Positions 34,412 through 44,920 of a stretch of 64,000 nt of DNA are shown here, piece after piece (within the stretch, counting starts at the first letter, position 1; each line of letters begins with the position of its first letter). Position numbers and translations under genes: made by a program. Source of the DNA: Ascarosepion bandense (Eukaryota; Mollusca; Cephalopoda; Sepiida; Sepiidae). The DNA lies in assembly GCA_037127315.1 (NCBI GenBank), contig JBBBDQ010000348.1:434001-498000 (forward strand). Reading direction: 5' to 3'. Under the pieces are notes generated by a model that had not been told where the DNA came from, did not search any database, and saw only the letters and a program-made list of their open reading frames with translations.

Positions 34412-34800
34412 GTGCGATGGATAAATTGTCATATAAATCACACAATAATGTGAATAACACTGACATCTCATTTTTACCAGATATATTTACCAAAATTACA
34501 CAAAAATATTGTGAAATGAGAAAGAGTACATTTATTTAATGAAATAAACACTGGCTTTAACCACATCACTAGTAATTACTTCAAACACCTGCATAATCAC
34601 CATTGGACTCATCCAACTCATTCTAAATCTGCTACATAGTCCTCAGACTGACGACCAAACACTCTGAAATGTTCATATTGAAGCTTCTAGCATAAATGCC
34701 ACATAGTAAAGCATGCAGTTTCTAAATTTCTGGTGGAGTGAATTGAGTCATGGAGCTCTTTTTCTCACAGATAGTGTCTAACTGACCCTACTACACTGTG
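34410..34800 (-). pseudogene. Tc1/mariner-superfamily transposase C-terminus
   Basis: The reverse strand reads weakly as a transposase C-terminal end (NELDESNGDYAGV resembling the EANGDYI/F end). The left edge, GGGTGCGATGGATAAATTG, looks like a terminal inverted repeat. It is heavily decayed, with no catalytic residues visible. Subfamily (rosa/DD41D-like) is a guess. Confidence 0.4.
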
Positions 34801-35007
34801 CAAGCAACAAAATAAAAAATAAAAAAAAGCAAATTAAAAGCATAACATATATATATATTTTTTTTTGCTAAACATACACTGTTAAATATAAGAGACAATG
34901 AATGGCTATTATGTTTAATCATGAGCCGTTCTAAACATCGTATTTAATTTCAGTTGAAAATAAAGATAAAAATTCTCCAACATTTGGATAATTTTTTATT
35001 AATTTGG

Positions 35008-35046
35008 TTCTTAGCTTTCGGTTCACATGAGACATCTTCAGAGAGG
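35008..35046 (-). ncRNA. Hammerhead-like motif, PLE-A copy 2, minus end
   Basis: Core CTGAAGA, then a decayed stem II (TGTCTC-ATGT-GAACC), GAA and the AGCT stem III. Stem II is mismatched at two pairs. Confidence 0.5.
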
Positions 35047-35227
35047 TTATTTAGACTGTAATACAATAACATCCACCATCACTAACAATTTTATTTTGTG
35101 TTGACATAAAACTCCACTAGGCAACAGCAATAGTTACCAAAAATAACAAACGCAGTTCGCAAATTTGCAATGCGGTTCTATGATGTCACACCGCGTGATA
35201 GCGGGAAATGACGACAGAACCATGTAT

Positions 35228-35491
35228 TCAAATGCAATGTAACGTGTTATGACTGGATTTAAAGGTGATTTTATTAAGTGTGGATTGTTTGGATTTAATG
35301 TAAATGGCCTTCAATATCTGAAGATTCTTTTTACTGTGTGTATGAGTGAGGATTATTTTATTGTTGACTAAAATCTGTCTGATATTACCTACATGGCTAT
35401 AGTTTTCTAAGAAATGTTGTTTAATTGTACTCTGATCAGAAAGGTGACATATAAGTCTATGGGAGAGCAGTATGACGTCATAGAACCGCAT
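35228..35491 (-). pseudogene. GIY-YIG endonuclease domain of PLE type A
   Basis: An 87-codon open frame with LSDQSTIKQHF, HVGNIRQILVNNK and LQILKAIYIKSK, ending HNTLHCI. It is co-linear with copy 1 but lacks the upstream YIG segment. The glutamate in the LEAIYI motif is lysine here (LKAIYI). Non-functional fragment. Confidence 0.75.
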
Positions 35492-35615
35492 TGCAAATTT
35501 GCGAACTGCATTTGTTATTTTTGGTAACTATTGCCGTTGCCTAGCGGAGTTTTATGCCAACACAAAATAAAATTGTTAGTAATGGTGGATGTGACTGTAT
35601 TACCATCTTAATAAC

Positions 35616-35652
35616 CTCTCTGAAGATGGCTCATGTGAGTTGAAAGCTTAGA
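35616..35652 (+). ncRNA. Hammerhead-like motif, PLE-A copy 2, plus end
   Basis: TCT, core CTGAAGA, T, stem II GGCTC-ATGT-GAGTT (five pairs, two G-U), GAA, self-complementary AGCT stem III, cleavage-site T, AGA. All core residues are intact. Stem I is three pairs. Confidence 0.6.
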
Positions 35653-35839
35653 ACCAAATTAATAAAAAATTTTCCAGATGTTGGAGAATTTTTGTCTTTA
35701 TTTGTAAGTGAAATTAAAGCCAAAATACGATGTTTAGAATGGCTCATGATTAAACATAATAGACATTCATTGTCTCTTATATTTAAGAGTATATGTTTAG
35801 AAAATTATTTGCTGCCTCGATACATTAAATATATATATA

Positions 35840-36362
35840 CAGCCTTTGAGATTTCACTCGCCCGATCGACTCAGTCAATTAAAAATTTAATTGGGCGATT
35901 AAAGTTTATTGCTTTACTCACCCGCAGTTGATTAAAAATCTCGTAATGAAACCTGTCCCTTCAAATATGGAAAAAGGAAGTCTTATTCCTTCTACAACCC
36001 AAACGTATGCCATTGAAGATTCCCAAGTTACTTAGAATGACCTACAATAACATTATTGAACTCTTTGGTCTTATGCATAGCACTTGATCTCACTTTTATC
36101 ATCCAGGTCAGTGTAAACATTCATTTAATAAATGCTTCCAGAATGGCAGCAAAATGTCTCTATCACCCAGATTAAAGACACTCACAGATTTTTAGAAACT
36201 CATTTGGGAAAATATTATTCTTGACACAAGATTCATGCTATATTTATGTAAGACTACTATTAAGAATATGGAGTCGGTCAAGTAAAATGATTTTGGGGCA
36301 AGTAAATTTTTCCTCGCTCTTGACAGCTGGTCGAGTGTTTTTTTTTCAAATCTCAAAGGCTG
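35840..36362. mobile_element. Non-autonomous DNA transposon with short TIRs
   Basis: The ends are inverted repeats: CAGCCTTTGAGATTT at 35840 and AAATCTCAAAGGCTG ending 36362, each flanked by TA. About 520 bp with no transposase. Inner sequence near both ends (CACTCG) extends the similarity. It inserted in the (TA)n between two PLE-A copies. A TA target site fits Tc1/mariner-like mobilisation, but the TIR sequence does not tell me the family. Confidence 0.75.
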
Positions 36363-36577
36363 TATATATATATATATATATATATAGACATATATTTTTT
36401 AGTGTATCGTGGCAGCAGATAATTTTCTGAACATATGCTGTAAAATATAAGAAACAATGAATGTTTATTATGTTTAATCATGAGCTGTTCTAAACATCGT
36501 ATTTTGGCTTTAATTTCAGGTGAAAATAAAGACAAAATTTCTCCAACTTTTGAATCATATTTTTTTATTAAGTTGGT

Positions 36578-36613
36578 TCTAAGTTTTCGGCTCACATGAG
36601 CCATCTTCAAAGA
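36578..36613 (-). ncRNA. Hammerhead-like motif, PLE-A copy 3, minus end
   Basis: The core reads TTGAAGA (C3 lost), stem II GGCTC-ATGT-GAGCC is perfect, GAA present, stem III AACT degraded. Likely inactive. Confidence 0.5.
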
Positions 36614-36867
36614 GGTTACAAAGATGTTAACATAAAAACATTCACCATCAAAGACAATTTTATCTTGTGTTGACAAAACTTTGCTAAGCAATGATAACAG
36701 TTACCAAATAGCAAACACAGTTTGTAAATTTGTAATGCAATTCTATGACGTTACACCATGTAATGTCATAGACATATAACTGTTATCATTGCTTAGCAAA
36801 GTTTTATGTCAACACAAGATAAAATCGTCTTTGATGGTGGATGTTTTTATGCTAACATCCTTGCAAC

Positions 36868-36905
36868 CTCTCTGAAGATGGATCATGTGAGCCGAAAACT
36901 TAGAA
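36868..36905 (+). ncRNA. Hammerhead-like motif, PLE-A copy 3, plus end
   Basis: Core CTGAAGA, T, stem II GGATC-ATGT-GAGCC (one mismatch), GAA, AACT, AGA. The core is intact; stems are slightly degraded. Confidence 0.5.
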
Positions 36906-37220
36906 CCAACTTAATAAAAAATTCTCCAAGTGTTGGAAAATTTTTGTCTTTATGTTCACCTGAAATCAAAGTGAAAATTTAATGCTTAGAACGACACATT
37001 ATTAAACATAATAGACATTCATTGTCTCTTATATTTAACATACATTTTTATATATACTATACACATATATAAATATATGCATAAATATATATATGTATAT
37101 ATATACAAATACATTTATATATATATATATATATATATAGGAAAAACTACTAAAAAGTTGTAAGTTTAAAAATGTATTTTTTTGACAGTATTTATTTATT
37201 TCTACTATTATATATATATA

Positions 37221-37266
37221 TATTTGATATTTCAGACCAGCCTCAGCCTTTCATCAGAAACAAATG
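37221..37266 (-). ncRNA. Hammerhead ribozyme motif, PLE-B copy 2, left
   Basis: Minus strand: TTGTTT, core CTGATGA, stem II AAGGCT-GAGGCT-GGTCT (with G-U pairs), GAA, stem III ATAT, cleavage-site C, AAATA. All core residues are present; stem I pairs over about five positions including one G-U. Confidence 0.68.
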
Positions 37267-37283
37267 ATTTTAAAATTTAAACA

Positions 37284-37330
37284 CATTTGTTTCTGATGAA
37301 AGGCCGAGGCAGGTCTGAAAAATTAAATAT
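37284..37330 (+). ncRNA. Hammerhead-like motif, PLE-B copy 2, right
   Basis: TTGTTT, core CTGATGA, stem II AGGCC-GAGGCA-GGTCT (five pairs), GAAA, then AATTAAATA. The core is intact, but the stem III spacing differs by one base from the left copy. Confidence 0.6.
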
Positions 37331-37334
37331 ATTT

Positions 37335-37490
37335 GATTTCTTCTCCCTGCATTTTTTTATTTTTAATTTAATCTTAATTTTAATTTCAAATTTTAAATTT
37401 AAATTTAAAATTTTTATACACATGTAAACACAGAATACTCAAATTTTTAATCTTGTTATTAAAAAAGCAGTAACTTAACTTTATAAGATT

Positions 37491-37533
<43 letters not shown>

Positions 37534-37799
37534 ATAATAAATATACATATTATCCTGTGTGTATGTTACAACTTGGAGTTTCATGTATTATGCAATCATG
37601 AGGTATAATAGATTTAAATTTAAATTCACTCGATGTTCATGGGAATTAAATCTTATAAAGCTAAGTTACTGCTTTTTTAATAACAAGATAAAAATTTAAA
37701 TATTCTGTGGTTACATGTGGATAAAAATTTAAAATTTAAATTTAAAATTATAATTAAGATTAAATTAAAAATAAAAAAATGCAGGGAGAAGAAATCAAA
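37335..37799. repeat. Large inverted repeat around (TA)n
   Basis: Arms 37335-37497 and 37644-37799 match in inverted orientation (GATTTCTTCTCCCTGC against GCAGGGAGAAGAAATC; GCAGTAACTTAACTT against AAGCTAAGTTACTGC). They enclose (TA)n at 37496-37532 and about 110 bp of unique DNA. The left arm starts where the PLE-B hammerhead ends, so the arms may be the body of the same element in inverted copies. Confidence 0.72.
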
Positions 37800-37953
37800 G
37801 GAGCATAAATCATATATAATACAGTTCTGTCCATATATTGAGCACATTGTTTTATTAACATCTGAACAATAACACTATACATATGTACACCCTCCTCATA
37901 TGTATATTTATTAATTTACATCACAATATAAACATATACATTTATATATATAC

Positions 37954-37987
<34 letters not shown>

Positions 37988-38016
37988 AACATACACATAC
38001 ACGCTCATTTACACAC

Positions 38017-38024
38017 ACACACAT

Positions 38025-38064
<40 letters not shown>
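38017..38064. repeat. (CA)n microsatellite
   Basis: About 21 CA units following a (TA)n at 37958-37981; immediately upstream of the hammerhead-tailed SINE. Confidence 0.95.
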
Positions 38065-38069
<5 letters not shown>

Positions 38070-38082
38070 ATTATATATATAC

Positions 38083-38248
38083 GCTAAAAAGCCTGCCTTC
38101 TTCTACCGGATGCTCATGGCTTAGGGGTAGAATCGCTGACTGACGCCGATTCGGTCGGGTTTCAATCCTGGGTTAGGAAGCAATCGGTGTCTAAGCCGTA
38201 CTGATGAGCTGTGATACAGTGAAACCGATTGGTCTGCGGATGACTATA

Positions 38249-38250
<2 letters not shown>
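38083..38250 (+). mobile_element. tRNA-derived SINE with hammerhead tail, intact copy
   Basis: About 168 bp. A 5' leader GCTAAAAAGCCTGCCTTCTT is shared with the 48.6-kb copy. The tRNA-like head has A box TGGCTTAGGGGT (38117-38128) and a B-box-like GGTTTCAATCC (38158-38168), predicting an internal Pol III promoter. A linker GGTTAGGAAGCAATCGGTG follows, then a complete hammerhead (38196-38239) and ATGACTATAG running into (TA)n. There is no coding sequence; mobilisation must be in trans. The head is related to the degraded copy at 16.3 kb. Confidence 0.88.
38196..38239 (+). ncRNA. Complete hammerhead ribozyme motif in SINE tail
   Basis: Order: stem I CCGTA; core CTGATGA (38201-38207); stem II GCTGT-GAT-ACAGT (five pairs, one G-U); GAA; stem III ACC-GATT-GGT (three pairs, four-base loop); cleavage-site C at 38234, so the cleavage triplet is GTC; stem I TGCGG. 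Every conserved hammerhead residue is present, including the A15.1-U16.1 pair. Type I topology, 44 nt. The best candidate for real self-cleavage in the window. Confidence 0.88.

Positions 38251-38296
<46 letters not shown>
38250..38296. repeat. (TA)n microsatellite
   Basis: About 22 TA units at the 3' end of the SINE. The 48.6-kb copy also ends in (TA)n, so the array may have grown from the element's own tail. Confidence 0.9.
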
Positions 38297-38298
<2 letters not shown>

Positions 38299-38299
38299 T

Positions 38300-39240
38300 T
38301 AAGATAAGATACTTCTTGTGTTAGTTGCTAGGTACAGTTTGATACTAAAATATTGACTTTGCATTGAAATAAGATTGAATTAGCCAAAATAATTATTGTC
38401 CAAGCATTCTGAATCATTGCATTTGTAATTTTTGTTATTAATTTAAAAGGTTCAAATATTAAATTATAACCTAAATTGATATCTGACTGTTTTCTGTGTA
38501 AGAATTATTGATTCTGCTCAATCAATATCTCCATTCATTTGACAAACTATTTCATTGTGTCTGTGAATTGAGTACCTACTGATCTAAGCACGGAACAAGT
38601 CCCTGTTTCTCTTACTCTTTCACTATCACTCTTTCTTCTTTCTCTCTCACTCTCATTTCCCACCTTAACTTACTTTCTCTAAACTTATCACAATGTGTAA
38701 ATTATTGCAATTGTGTCAACAGCTGTAGCTTAACAAATCAATATATCTTCCCACCTGTTCATTCATTCATTCTTTCATTCATTCATTCATTCATCGGTTG
38801 TGCATTCATTCATTTTCTTATATTCTTTATCTCCCTTTACTTTTTCATCCCCATTCTCACTCATCAGTTTGTCAATGTTTTTTATTCAGCAAAGAATTAT
38901 TTGTCCTTTCCTAGTATTGATACTGACACTTTTTTTTTTCCTAATTCACAACCTTTTTTCCAAAAATGTAAATAAAGATCTGAAAACCACAACTTCATTT
39001 ATTTATTCACAGTTTTATTACTCATACGTCTTTTTTTGTTTGATTTCACTCTTTATCTGTTAGCTGCTTTTTATCATAACATTTTAACTGATTTATTTTT
39101 GGTTTATAAATACATTTTTGGAAATCCACAAAAATCCTACAAGCTGTACAGAAGCTTGGCACTTCAATTTCATATGTATCCTAGAACCATGTATCTCTTC
39201 TTCAAAATCATTATTGAAACCCTCATACTTGAGGTTGTCC
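38300..39240. other. Gene-free stretch
   Basis: Pyrimidine-rich around 38600-38700 with a (TTCA)n patch near 38757-38792. No recognised element or coding signal. Confidence 0.5.
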
Positions 39241-39252
39241 CTTACAAGAGAT

Positions 39253-39553
39253 CAGTCAGTCAGTTAAGTGTCATATATGATACACACATGGGCAATCATA
39301 TCTGAAAAGAGACATGACTGACTGGCAGAAAATTATCCCGCAGTAGGTTGCCATCGCTTTCTGTGGCAGACTGGTTGCCAGCCAAGGCTACAGAACCCAA
39401 CCTGTCCTGTTATTTAACCCATAACTGGAGGGAAGAGACAGATTAATATCTTTCCTAAGGATATTTGCACATAAGTGAATGCAAGGAATTCAATGGAAAT
39501 TCGAACTCGGCACCCCGATTTTGTCATTCCGAGTTGATATCCATTGCACTATG
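39253..39553 (-). mobile_element. tRNA-derived SINE, main family, with target-site duplication
   Basis: A full-length copy flanked by TTACAAGAGAT (39242-39252) and TTACAAAAGAT (39554-39564). Reads CAGTCAGTTAAGTGTCATA at the left to GATATCCATTGCACTATG at the right, with the reversed B box AAATTCGAACTCGG. Confidence 0.93.
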
Positions 39554-39604
39554 TTACAAAAGATAAGGTTCAGAATAAATTGCATATTTTTCTCTTTTAT
39601 TTGT

Positions 39605-40360
39605 CATTTACTTTCAGGATATAGGTGATCATGACCTTCCACATCTTCCTGTCCCTTGCCACTCAACTCATTTCTCCCTTGGTATCTCTTCCAAACCCTG
39701 AACTGCAATCTATTTGTTTGAGCCCATCAAGTATGTCATGCAAGGTTTTCCCCCGTCTCTGTTTCCATCTATCCTTCCTGTGATTATCAGATTCTCCAAG
39801 CCCCCTTTCCTCCTTATGTGTCCCAGAAACTTCAGCTGTCTCTTTCTGGTGTTAAGTTTAAGTCCCCTTTCCATTTCTCTCCTCTCCAAAACCCCGTTAT
39901 CGCTCACTTGTTCAGTCCATGGTATCCTCAGGAATACTTCTGTAGAACCATATTTCTTTTTCTTTGAGTCTCTCTTTCCTCTTTGAGAAGATTCGCCAAC
40001 ATTTGCTGCCATATAGAAGGACAGATAGCACATAACAGTCCAGTCCTCTTTTCTTTGTTTTCAACAAAATTTTCCTGTTTCTCAGTACTCTGCTTAGCTT
40101 TTGAAATGTACCCTTGGCCATGCCAATAGGCCTTCAGATAACAGTGTTGCACTTTCCATTCTCTGTCAGAACACTTCCCAGGTATCTAAATTTCTGCAGA
40201 TGCTTGATTTTAGTATCCCTAACCTGTAGTTAGCATTATGGGGTCCTCTTTTTACTGATGACCATCCATTCCTTTTTTTTTAAGTTTATGTTTAGCTATT
40301 TATTCTCTTCCATTGCTACCTTCTGTGGGAAGTTCAGTATTTTCCTTTGTGTGTCTACTA
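39605..40360 (-). pseudogene. RTE-like LINE ORF C-terminus and 3' end
   Basis: The reverse strand gives, in order, AKGTFQKLSRVLRNRKILLK, YGSKCWRIFSK, EKEIWFYRSI, WTEQVSDNGVLERREMERGL, RKRQLKFLGHIRRKGGLENL and IITGRIDGNRDGGK, with frameshifts between. The longest open piece is 107 codons (40033-39710). The left edge is the LINE 3' end (GATCATGACCTTCCACATC). It contains the most coding sequence of this family in the window. Confidence 0.82.
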
Positions 40361-42188
40361 TCAGAAAAGAATATAGAAGAGAATCTGACCCTCCTCTTTA
40401 AGTCATGTTGAAAAACATAAAATCTGGTATGACATATCTTATCATTGTGGGAGGATGGTTCAGATACTTCTGGATCTGCTAGAAAAGTTCATTAATTATA
40501 ACCTCCAGGTAATTCATCTAGCAAATTATGTTCAGATAATAATTTGGGCAACAGAAAATCCTACAAGAAAAATAAAAGTGAAAAGAATAAAAGTGAAAAA
40601 AATGAATCCAATGTGACCTAATTTCCTTCATGATAGTTTTGTATTCCTTCAATTGTGTATTTAGTCTACCTGAGAAGAGACCTGTAATTTTCATTTTTTG
40701 CTATTGAGGAGGAGTTGGCTTGATTGATAATTCTGGAAAAATATGTTACCCATGCTAGTAAGATTGGGTGGATTAGTACAGCAGAATCTCTATTGAAATG
40801 CTTCATGATTAGTAAATGTCATTTTGGCAACAAGAGGACAAACATTATCATGAAGCAAGATATTAACAATGTTCCAAAAAATTCCAAGAAACATAATTTA
40901 TTATTCTTTACATTTTCAGCTTCATTACAACCAACCTTGAACTTGTGTAAAATGCAACAATTTTGAATTGAAAGGCTTTCTATATTTGCATTTAAAGTTC
41001 AGAATGAATGGAACTAAATGAAATTCTTATTGAATAACCAACAAATATGCTATTTAAAAATAAAATATCACTAAAAATGTTATTGATTTTCATAAAAAAC
41101 AAATATATATAAATTTATATTCCTGCTTATTAAATATCTTCTATATTAGAAATTATAAACATATTGGAAAAAATATCTCAGTTTTTTGTTGAGTTGAAGT
41201 TGTGGGAAAAAAATGATAAAAATAATCTAAGTAAGCAATTAACAAATGAAATGCACAATGTCATCAACTGCAGCCTGATCCTCACCTATCTGTTATCCAA
41301 TATGCTCATTTTGAGTCATTTTGTCTAAGTATTTTATCACCTTCATTCTGGACAATATCAGAATTTCTAATGAAATAGTTGATATTATAAATGTTGTTAG
41401 ATATAAGAGTGTATCAAAATATTTTCATTTTTTTTCTACAGACTTTTTCTCCAAAGCTTATTTCATGTAAACATCTGAAGGACATTTAAATGGCAAACTC
41501 TGTCATTGTGTTTGGGTGTCTCTCTGTTCTCTAACTCTGACCACACTCGTTCTACACAGACATATTATAGCTTTCTGGAATCAGGATGATTCCGGGATTG
41601 AAAATATGCCCTTCATTTGATGCTTGTATATCCACCATTGAGATTTGTGTCTGGATGAGAAGGGAACAGTAAAGTAACTGAAAACAAGAAGCTGGAAGAA
41701 GAAGGGATGTATTTTTGACTTTTCCAAAGGCATTAGTGCAAAAGTAAATATAACAGACTAGGCTGGAATTTGTAATTGGGAGGCTGATTTTAATGATGTG
41801 AAAATATTTACATGAATCAGAATGTTATAAATAGTTATCTAAACACGCTCAAAATATTAATTCCTTTAGCTTTTGTGGCTAGGATTAGAGAAACAAGCAT
41901 AAAGCAAAGAAATATGAAAAACTTACCTGAGCTTTGAATTATTTGGAACCATTTTAACATAGAGATAATCAAAGCAAAATGGTCACCTGATTTTCTTTGC
42001 AAACACTTCACAGAAAATTTCAAATGACTTACCTGAAAATAGAAAAAACATATTTAAATTTCTGCCAGTTCATATAAAGTAGATATGCAAATAACAATAT
42101 TTTTAAAAAAATTTATTTGTTTGAACATTATTTTTAATGTATATTTATACTTTAGTGTATACTCTGTTTTTCTATAATTAAACAGTAC

Positions 42189-42190
<2 letters not shown>
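40361..42190. other. Gene-free stretch
   Basis: Mostly unassigned. 41700-41800 has a faint match to the SINE body (GGGATGTATTTTTGACTTTT, then AAAGGCATTAGTGCAAAAG), suggesting a very old minus-strand copy. Confidence 0.45.

Positions 42191-42191
<1 letters not shown>

Positions 42192-42232
<41 letters not shown>
42192..42232. repeat. (TA)n microsatellite
   Basis: About 20 TA units. Confidence 0.95.
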
Positions 42233-42236
<4 letters not shown>

Positions 42237-42452
42237 ACTGGCCTGAATATTCAAGAAATCTTGTTCAGAAAATATCTGTCTTCTAGCAGGATTCAAACCT
42301 GTGACTTCTATATACCTAGGGGAAGCCGTTAATAGATCTAAATTTCCATAAGATTTCATAATATAACAATATATGCAACTTGAAAAAGAATTGATGATTA
42401 ATATAAAGCAATCATCTTGCAAGTCATTGTTAGTAAATTCTGTCCTCTTTCA

Positions 42453-42765
42453 GTCAGTAAGTTAAGTGCTATATGTGATACACACTTGGGCGATCATGTC
42501 TCAAAAGAGACATGACTGACTGGGCAGGAGATTTTCCCGCAGTAGGTTGCCATTACTTTCTGCGGCAGACTGGTTGCTAGCCAAGGCTACAGAACTTAAT
42601 TTGTCCTGTTATTTAGCCCATAACTGGAGGGAAGTGACTGATTAATACCTTTCTTAAGGGTATTTGTGCGAAAGTGAGTGCGAAGAATTCAACTGGAATT
42701 TGAACTCGGCTACCTGATTTGTCATTCCGAGCCATTATCCACTGCACCACAATGCACTCTGTTCT
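42453..42765 (-). mobile_element. tRNA-derived SINE, main family, full length
   Basis: Reads AGTCAGTAAGTTAAGTGC at the left to ATCCACTGCACCACAATGC at the right. Flanks TTCTGTCCTCTTT and CTCTGTTCTCTCT form an imperfect target-site duplication. The GAGACATGACTGACTGGGCA tail and TGGTTGCTAGCCAAGG body are well preserved. Confidence 0.92.
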
Positions 42766-42881
42766 CTCTGCATAGCTAATTATTATGATAATGATTATTG
42801 TGATAATGCAACATCAGTAATTAGTGATTAATCAAAGATAAGTTCCATCAATAATTATAGATTTGATAATAATCACCTTGA

Positions 42882-43480
42882 TGGCACATTATGCAGTGAA
42901 AATTTCAGATCAGAATTGTACTAGTATCTATGTATCAGGCTGTGAACTGGTGTTGATAAATGATAGGAGGCTTGTCCAATAACTATCCAGCCATCTCAAG
43001 AACATTTGTGCTGCATTAATGGAAGTTGGCAATCAATCAGAGGTGACATTATGGTACATGTAGGCACTCTCCTCTGTAGTTATTCAATCTACGTTGAGAT
43101 TGTGTATTGTGTGACCACAATATTTAGAGTTATTATGTATCAAGTTTTGTTTAAGTTTCCTTTATCACAGAGTAGCCTCTGAATTTTAGTCTTTTGTCAG
43201 GTGTTCTGTTAAGAGGTCCTCTTACAATTAACAATGACAGAGACTTAATGTTATGGTAATTTACCCATGAACACATAAACTCTTCCAACTATAAATAGAC
43301 AGCAGTTTCTGTTTTGTGGCAGGTCTATTCCAGTAGATAGCTCTGACAGCCAGACCAAACAGTCATGCTGGTGACTTTATCATTTTGTATATGTTTTGTA
43401 CTACTGTTCTTGTTAATATACTTGTTTAACTCTATTCCTACTTTGTGTTTTTATTTCTGGCTCCTAATAAGGCCACAACA
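42882..43480 (+). repeat. 5' LTR of the gypsy-like relic (approximate)
   Basis: It contains CTATAAATAGACAGCAG (TATA-box-like, 43290) and ends CTAATAAGGCCACAACA immediately before a primer-binding-like segment. The start is placed at TGGCACATTATGCAG by comparison with the 3' fragment and is uncertain by tens of bases. Confidence 0.5.
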
Positions 43481-43899
43481 ATTTGGTGGTAAGGACTCTT
43501 AAAGACTCTTGAGGGCCCCAAAAGGCCTGCATGGAATCTGTCAATATTTGTTCAACATTGGACGCATGGAATTCTAATTTTTCATCACACTTTGTTCTAT
43601 TCAACAGTACTTGGCAATCCAGAAAAGGAAATGGAATGAAAAAAAATTCTATTTTTGTCACGCTTTGTTCTACTCAACAGTGTAAAAAAAGTATAACTAA
43701 CTCACACTAAACTTGAATACAAGCCCTTAAACTAAAAGAATTCATGTTTTTCAAGATAAAAAAGGCACTTGTGATTCCCTGAGTGAGTAAGAAATTAAAG
43801 TTATTTTTTTATTCACTTCAATTAATTTTTATTTTGGTTTACAAAAGTTTTTTTAATCCAAAGGAAAGAAAAGTGTTTCACTTTGATTTAATTGTATTT

Positions 43900-44920
43900 G
43901 GTTTAATCCTAAAAAAAAATACATGGACAAACATGGACAAATTTAAATCTGCCATGCTCAAATTGCTTAAGTTCCAACTTGAACAGCAAAACCAATGGGA
44001 ACTTAAATAACAAGAGAAGCAACTTGAGTAGCAAAAAATAATGGAGTAAATCTAGTAGATATACAAAAAATGACTTGAAATTCAAAAATAAGCTAAAAAG
44101 GAACAGCTTGAATTACAAAAACAAACAGAAATCGGACATCAAAAACTCAAAGAAATTCTACTTCAAACTCAACAAGAGCAAAGAAGCTTGCTTGAACTGG
44201 CAAACAAAGGATAAATTAGTGAAAATGAAAATGCATTCTTACAAAACATGATCTGGGGTGCAATAGACATTTTTACATATTCTCCGGACAAAGATATAAC
44301 TTTCACCTCCTGTTTTAGAAGATTTTTGGATTTATACACCACAGATTGCATAAATTGTCTGGACTCTAAGAAAGTTTGGCTTCCTTTTGTGAAAGCTGGG
44401 TACTACAGGGCACACCAAATTTGTGAATTATATTTTACCCCTTAAAACAAGCAAACTAACATTTACTGATGCGGTTCATCTTCTTACAGAACTTTTAGTC
44501 ATAAAACTTTACTCTTTCAAAAAAGATCGAAGTGTATGATTTTAACCAGAAAGGGCAGTGAAGATTATACTACACTCGCATCAGTCAGGAACAAACATTG
44601 CAATGATTTCAAACTGTTAGAATTGAATGTGAGTAATTTCAAGTGTCTGATATTTGTTCAGGGACTGATTTCAGCCAAAGACGCTGAAATTAGACATAGG
44701 GTTCTGAGTAGATTAGAAAATGACCCAAACCTTAATATCCAACAAATAGCAGAAGACTGTCAGAGATTTGTAAGCATACGCCAAGATTTGAAAAATATCG
44801 AGGAATCTGGCATAGCTCATGAAAGAAAAGTTTGCCAAAAGAAAAAACAATTGAATTTTCCCTCTAAATCAAACTAATCAAAAAAGAAAATTTCTACTAA
44901 GCTTCTTAAGCATAATCCAA
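43900..44920 (+). pseudogene. Ty3/gypsy gag-like pseudogene
   Basis: Reading across stops: MDKFKSAMLKLLKFQLEQQ, then a Q/E/L-rich coiled-coil-like stretch, IDIFTYSPDKDITFTSCFRR, CMILTRKGSEDYTTLAS, NFKCLIFVQGLISAKDAEIR and LNIQQIAEDCQRFVSIRQD. The 113-codon frame 44536-44877 is the best piece. These are capsid-region features of invertebrate Ty3/gypsy Gag. The usual zinc knuckle is missing. Confidence 0.7.

Larger units (their letters stand above)
34845..35832. mobile_element. Penelope-like element type A, copy 2, inverted ends
   Basis: A minus-strand terminal repeat (34860-35227) follows a minus-strand GIY-YIG remnant (35491-35228). Then the same terminal repeat appears in plus orientation (35462-35832). 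The two ends therefore face away from each other around the endonuclease remnant. The plus end carries the apparent ORF start (SEIKAKIRCLEWLMIKHNRH and LENYLLPRYIK). PLEs are known for pseudo-LTRs in direct or inverted arrangement. Confidence 0.78.
36385..37062. mobile_element. Penelope-like element type A, copy 3, back-to-back ends
   Basis: The minus-strand terminal repeat 36385-36765 and plus-strand terminal repeat 36770-37055 form a palindrome with almost no spacer and no endonuclease. The minus end has an open start (MAHVSRKLRT... to ENYLLPRYTK, 36691-36353). It is joined through a (TA)n to the TIR element. Confidence 0.72.
37140..37335. mobile_element. PLE-type ends, type B, inverted pair
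   Basis: CAGACC...CATCAGAAACAAAT on the left and ACATTTGTTTCTGATG...GGTCTG on the right are inverted copies around 37268-37283. The left half is homologous to 21945-22090. Each half carries a hammerhead fold. A (TA)n interrupts the left half. Confidence 0.7.

Noticed and set aside
38117..38170. A functional tRNA gene
   Set aside because: A and B boxes are present but acceptor and anticodon stems do not close, and the sequence is repeated with a ribozyme tail; it is a SINE head.
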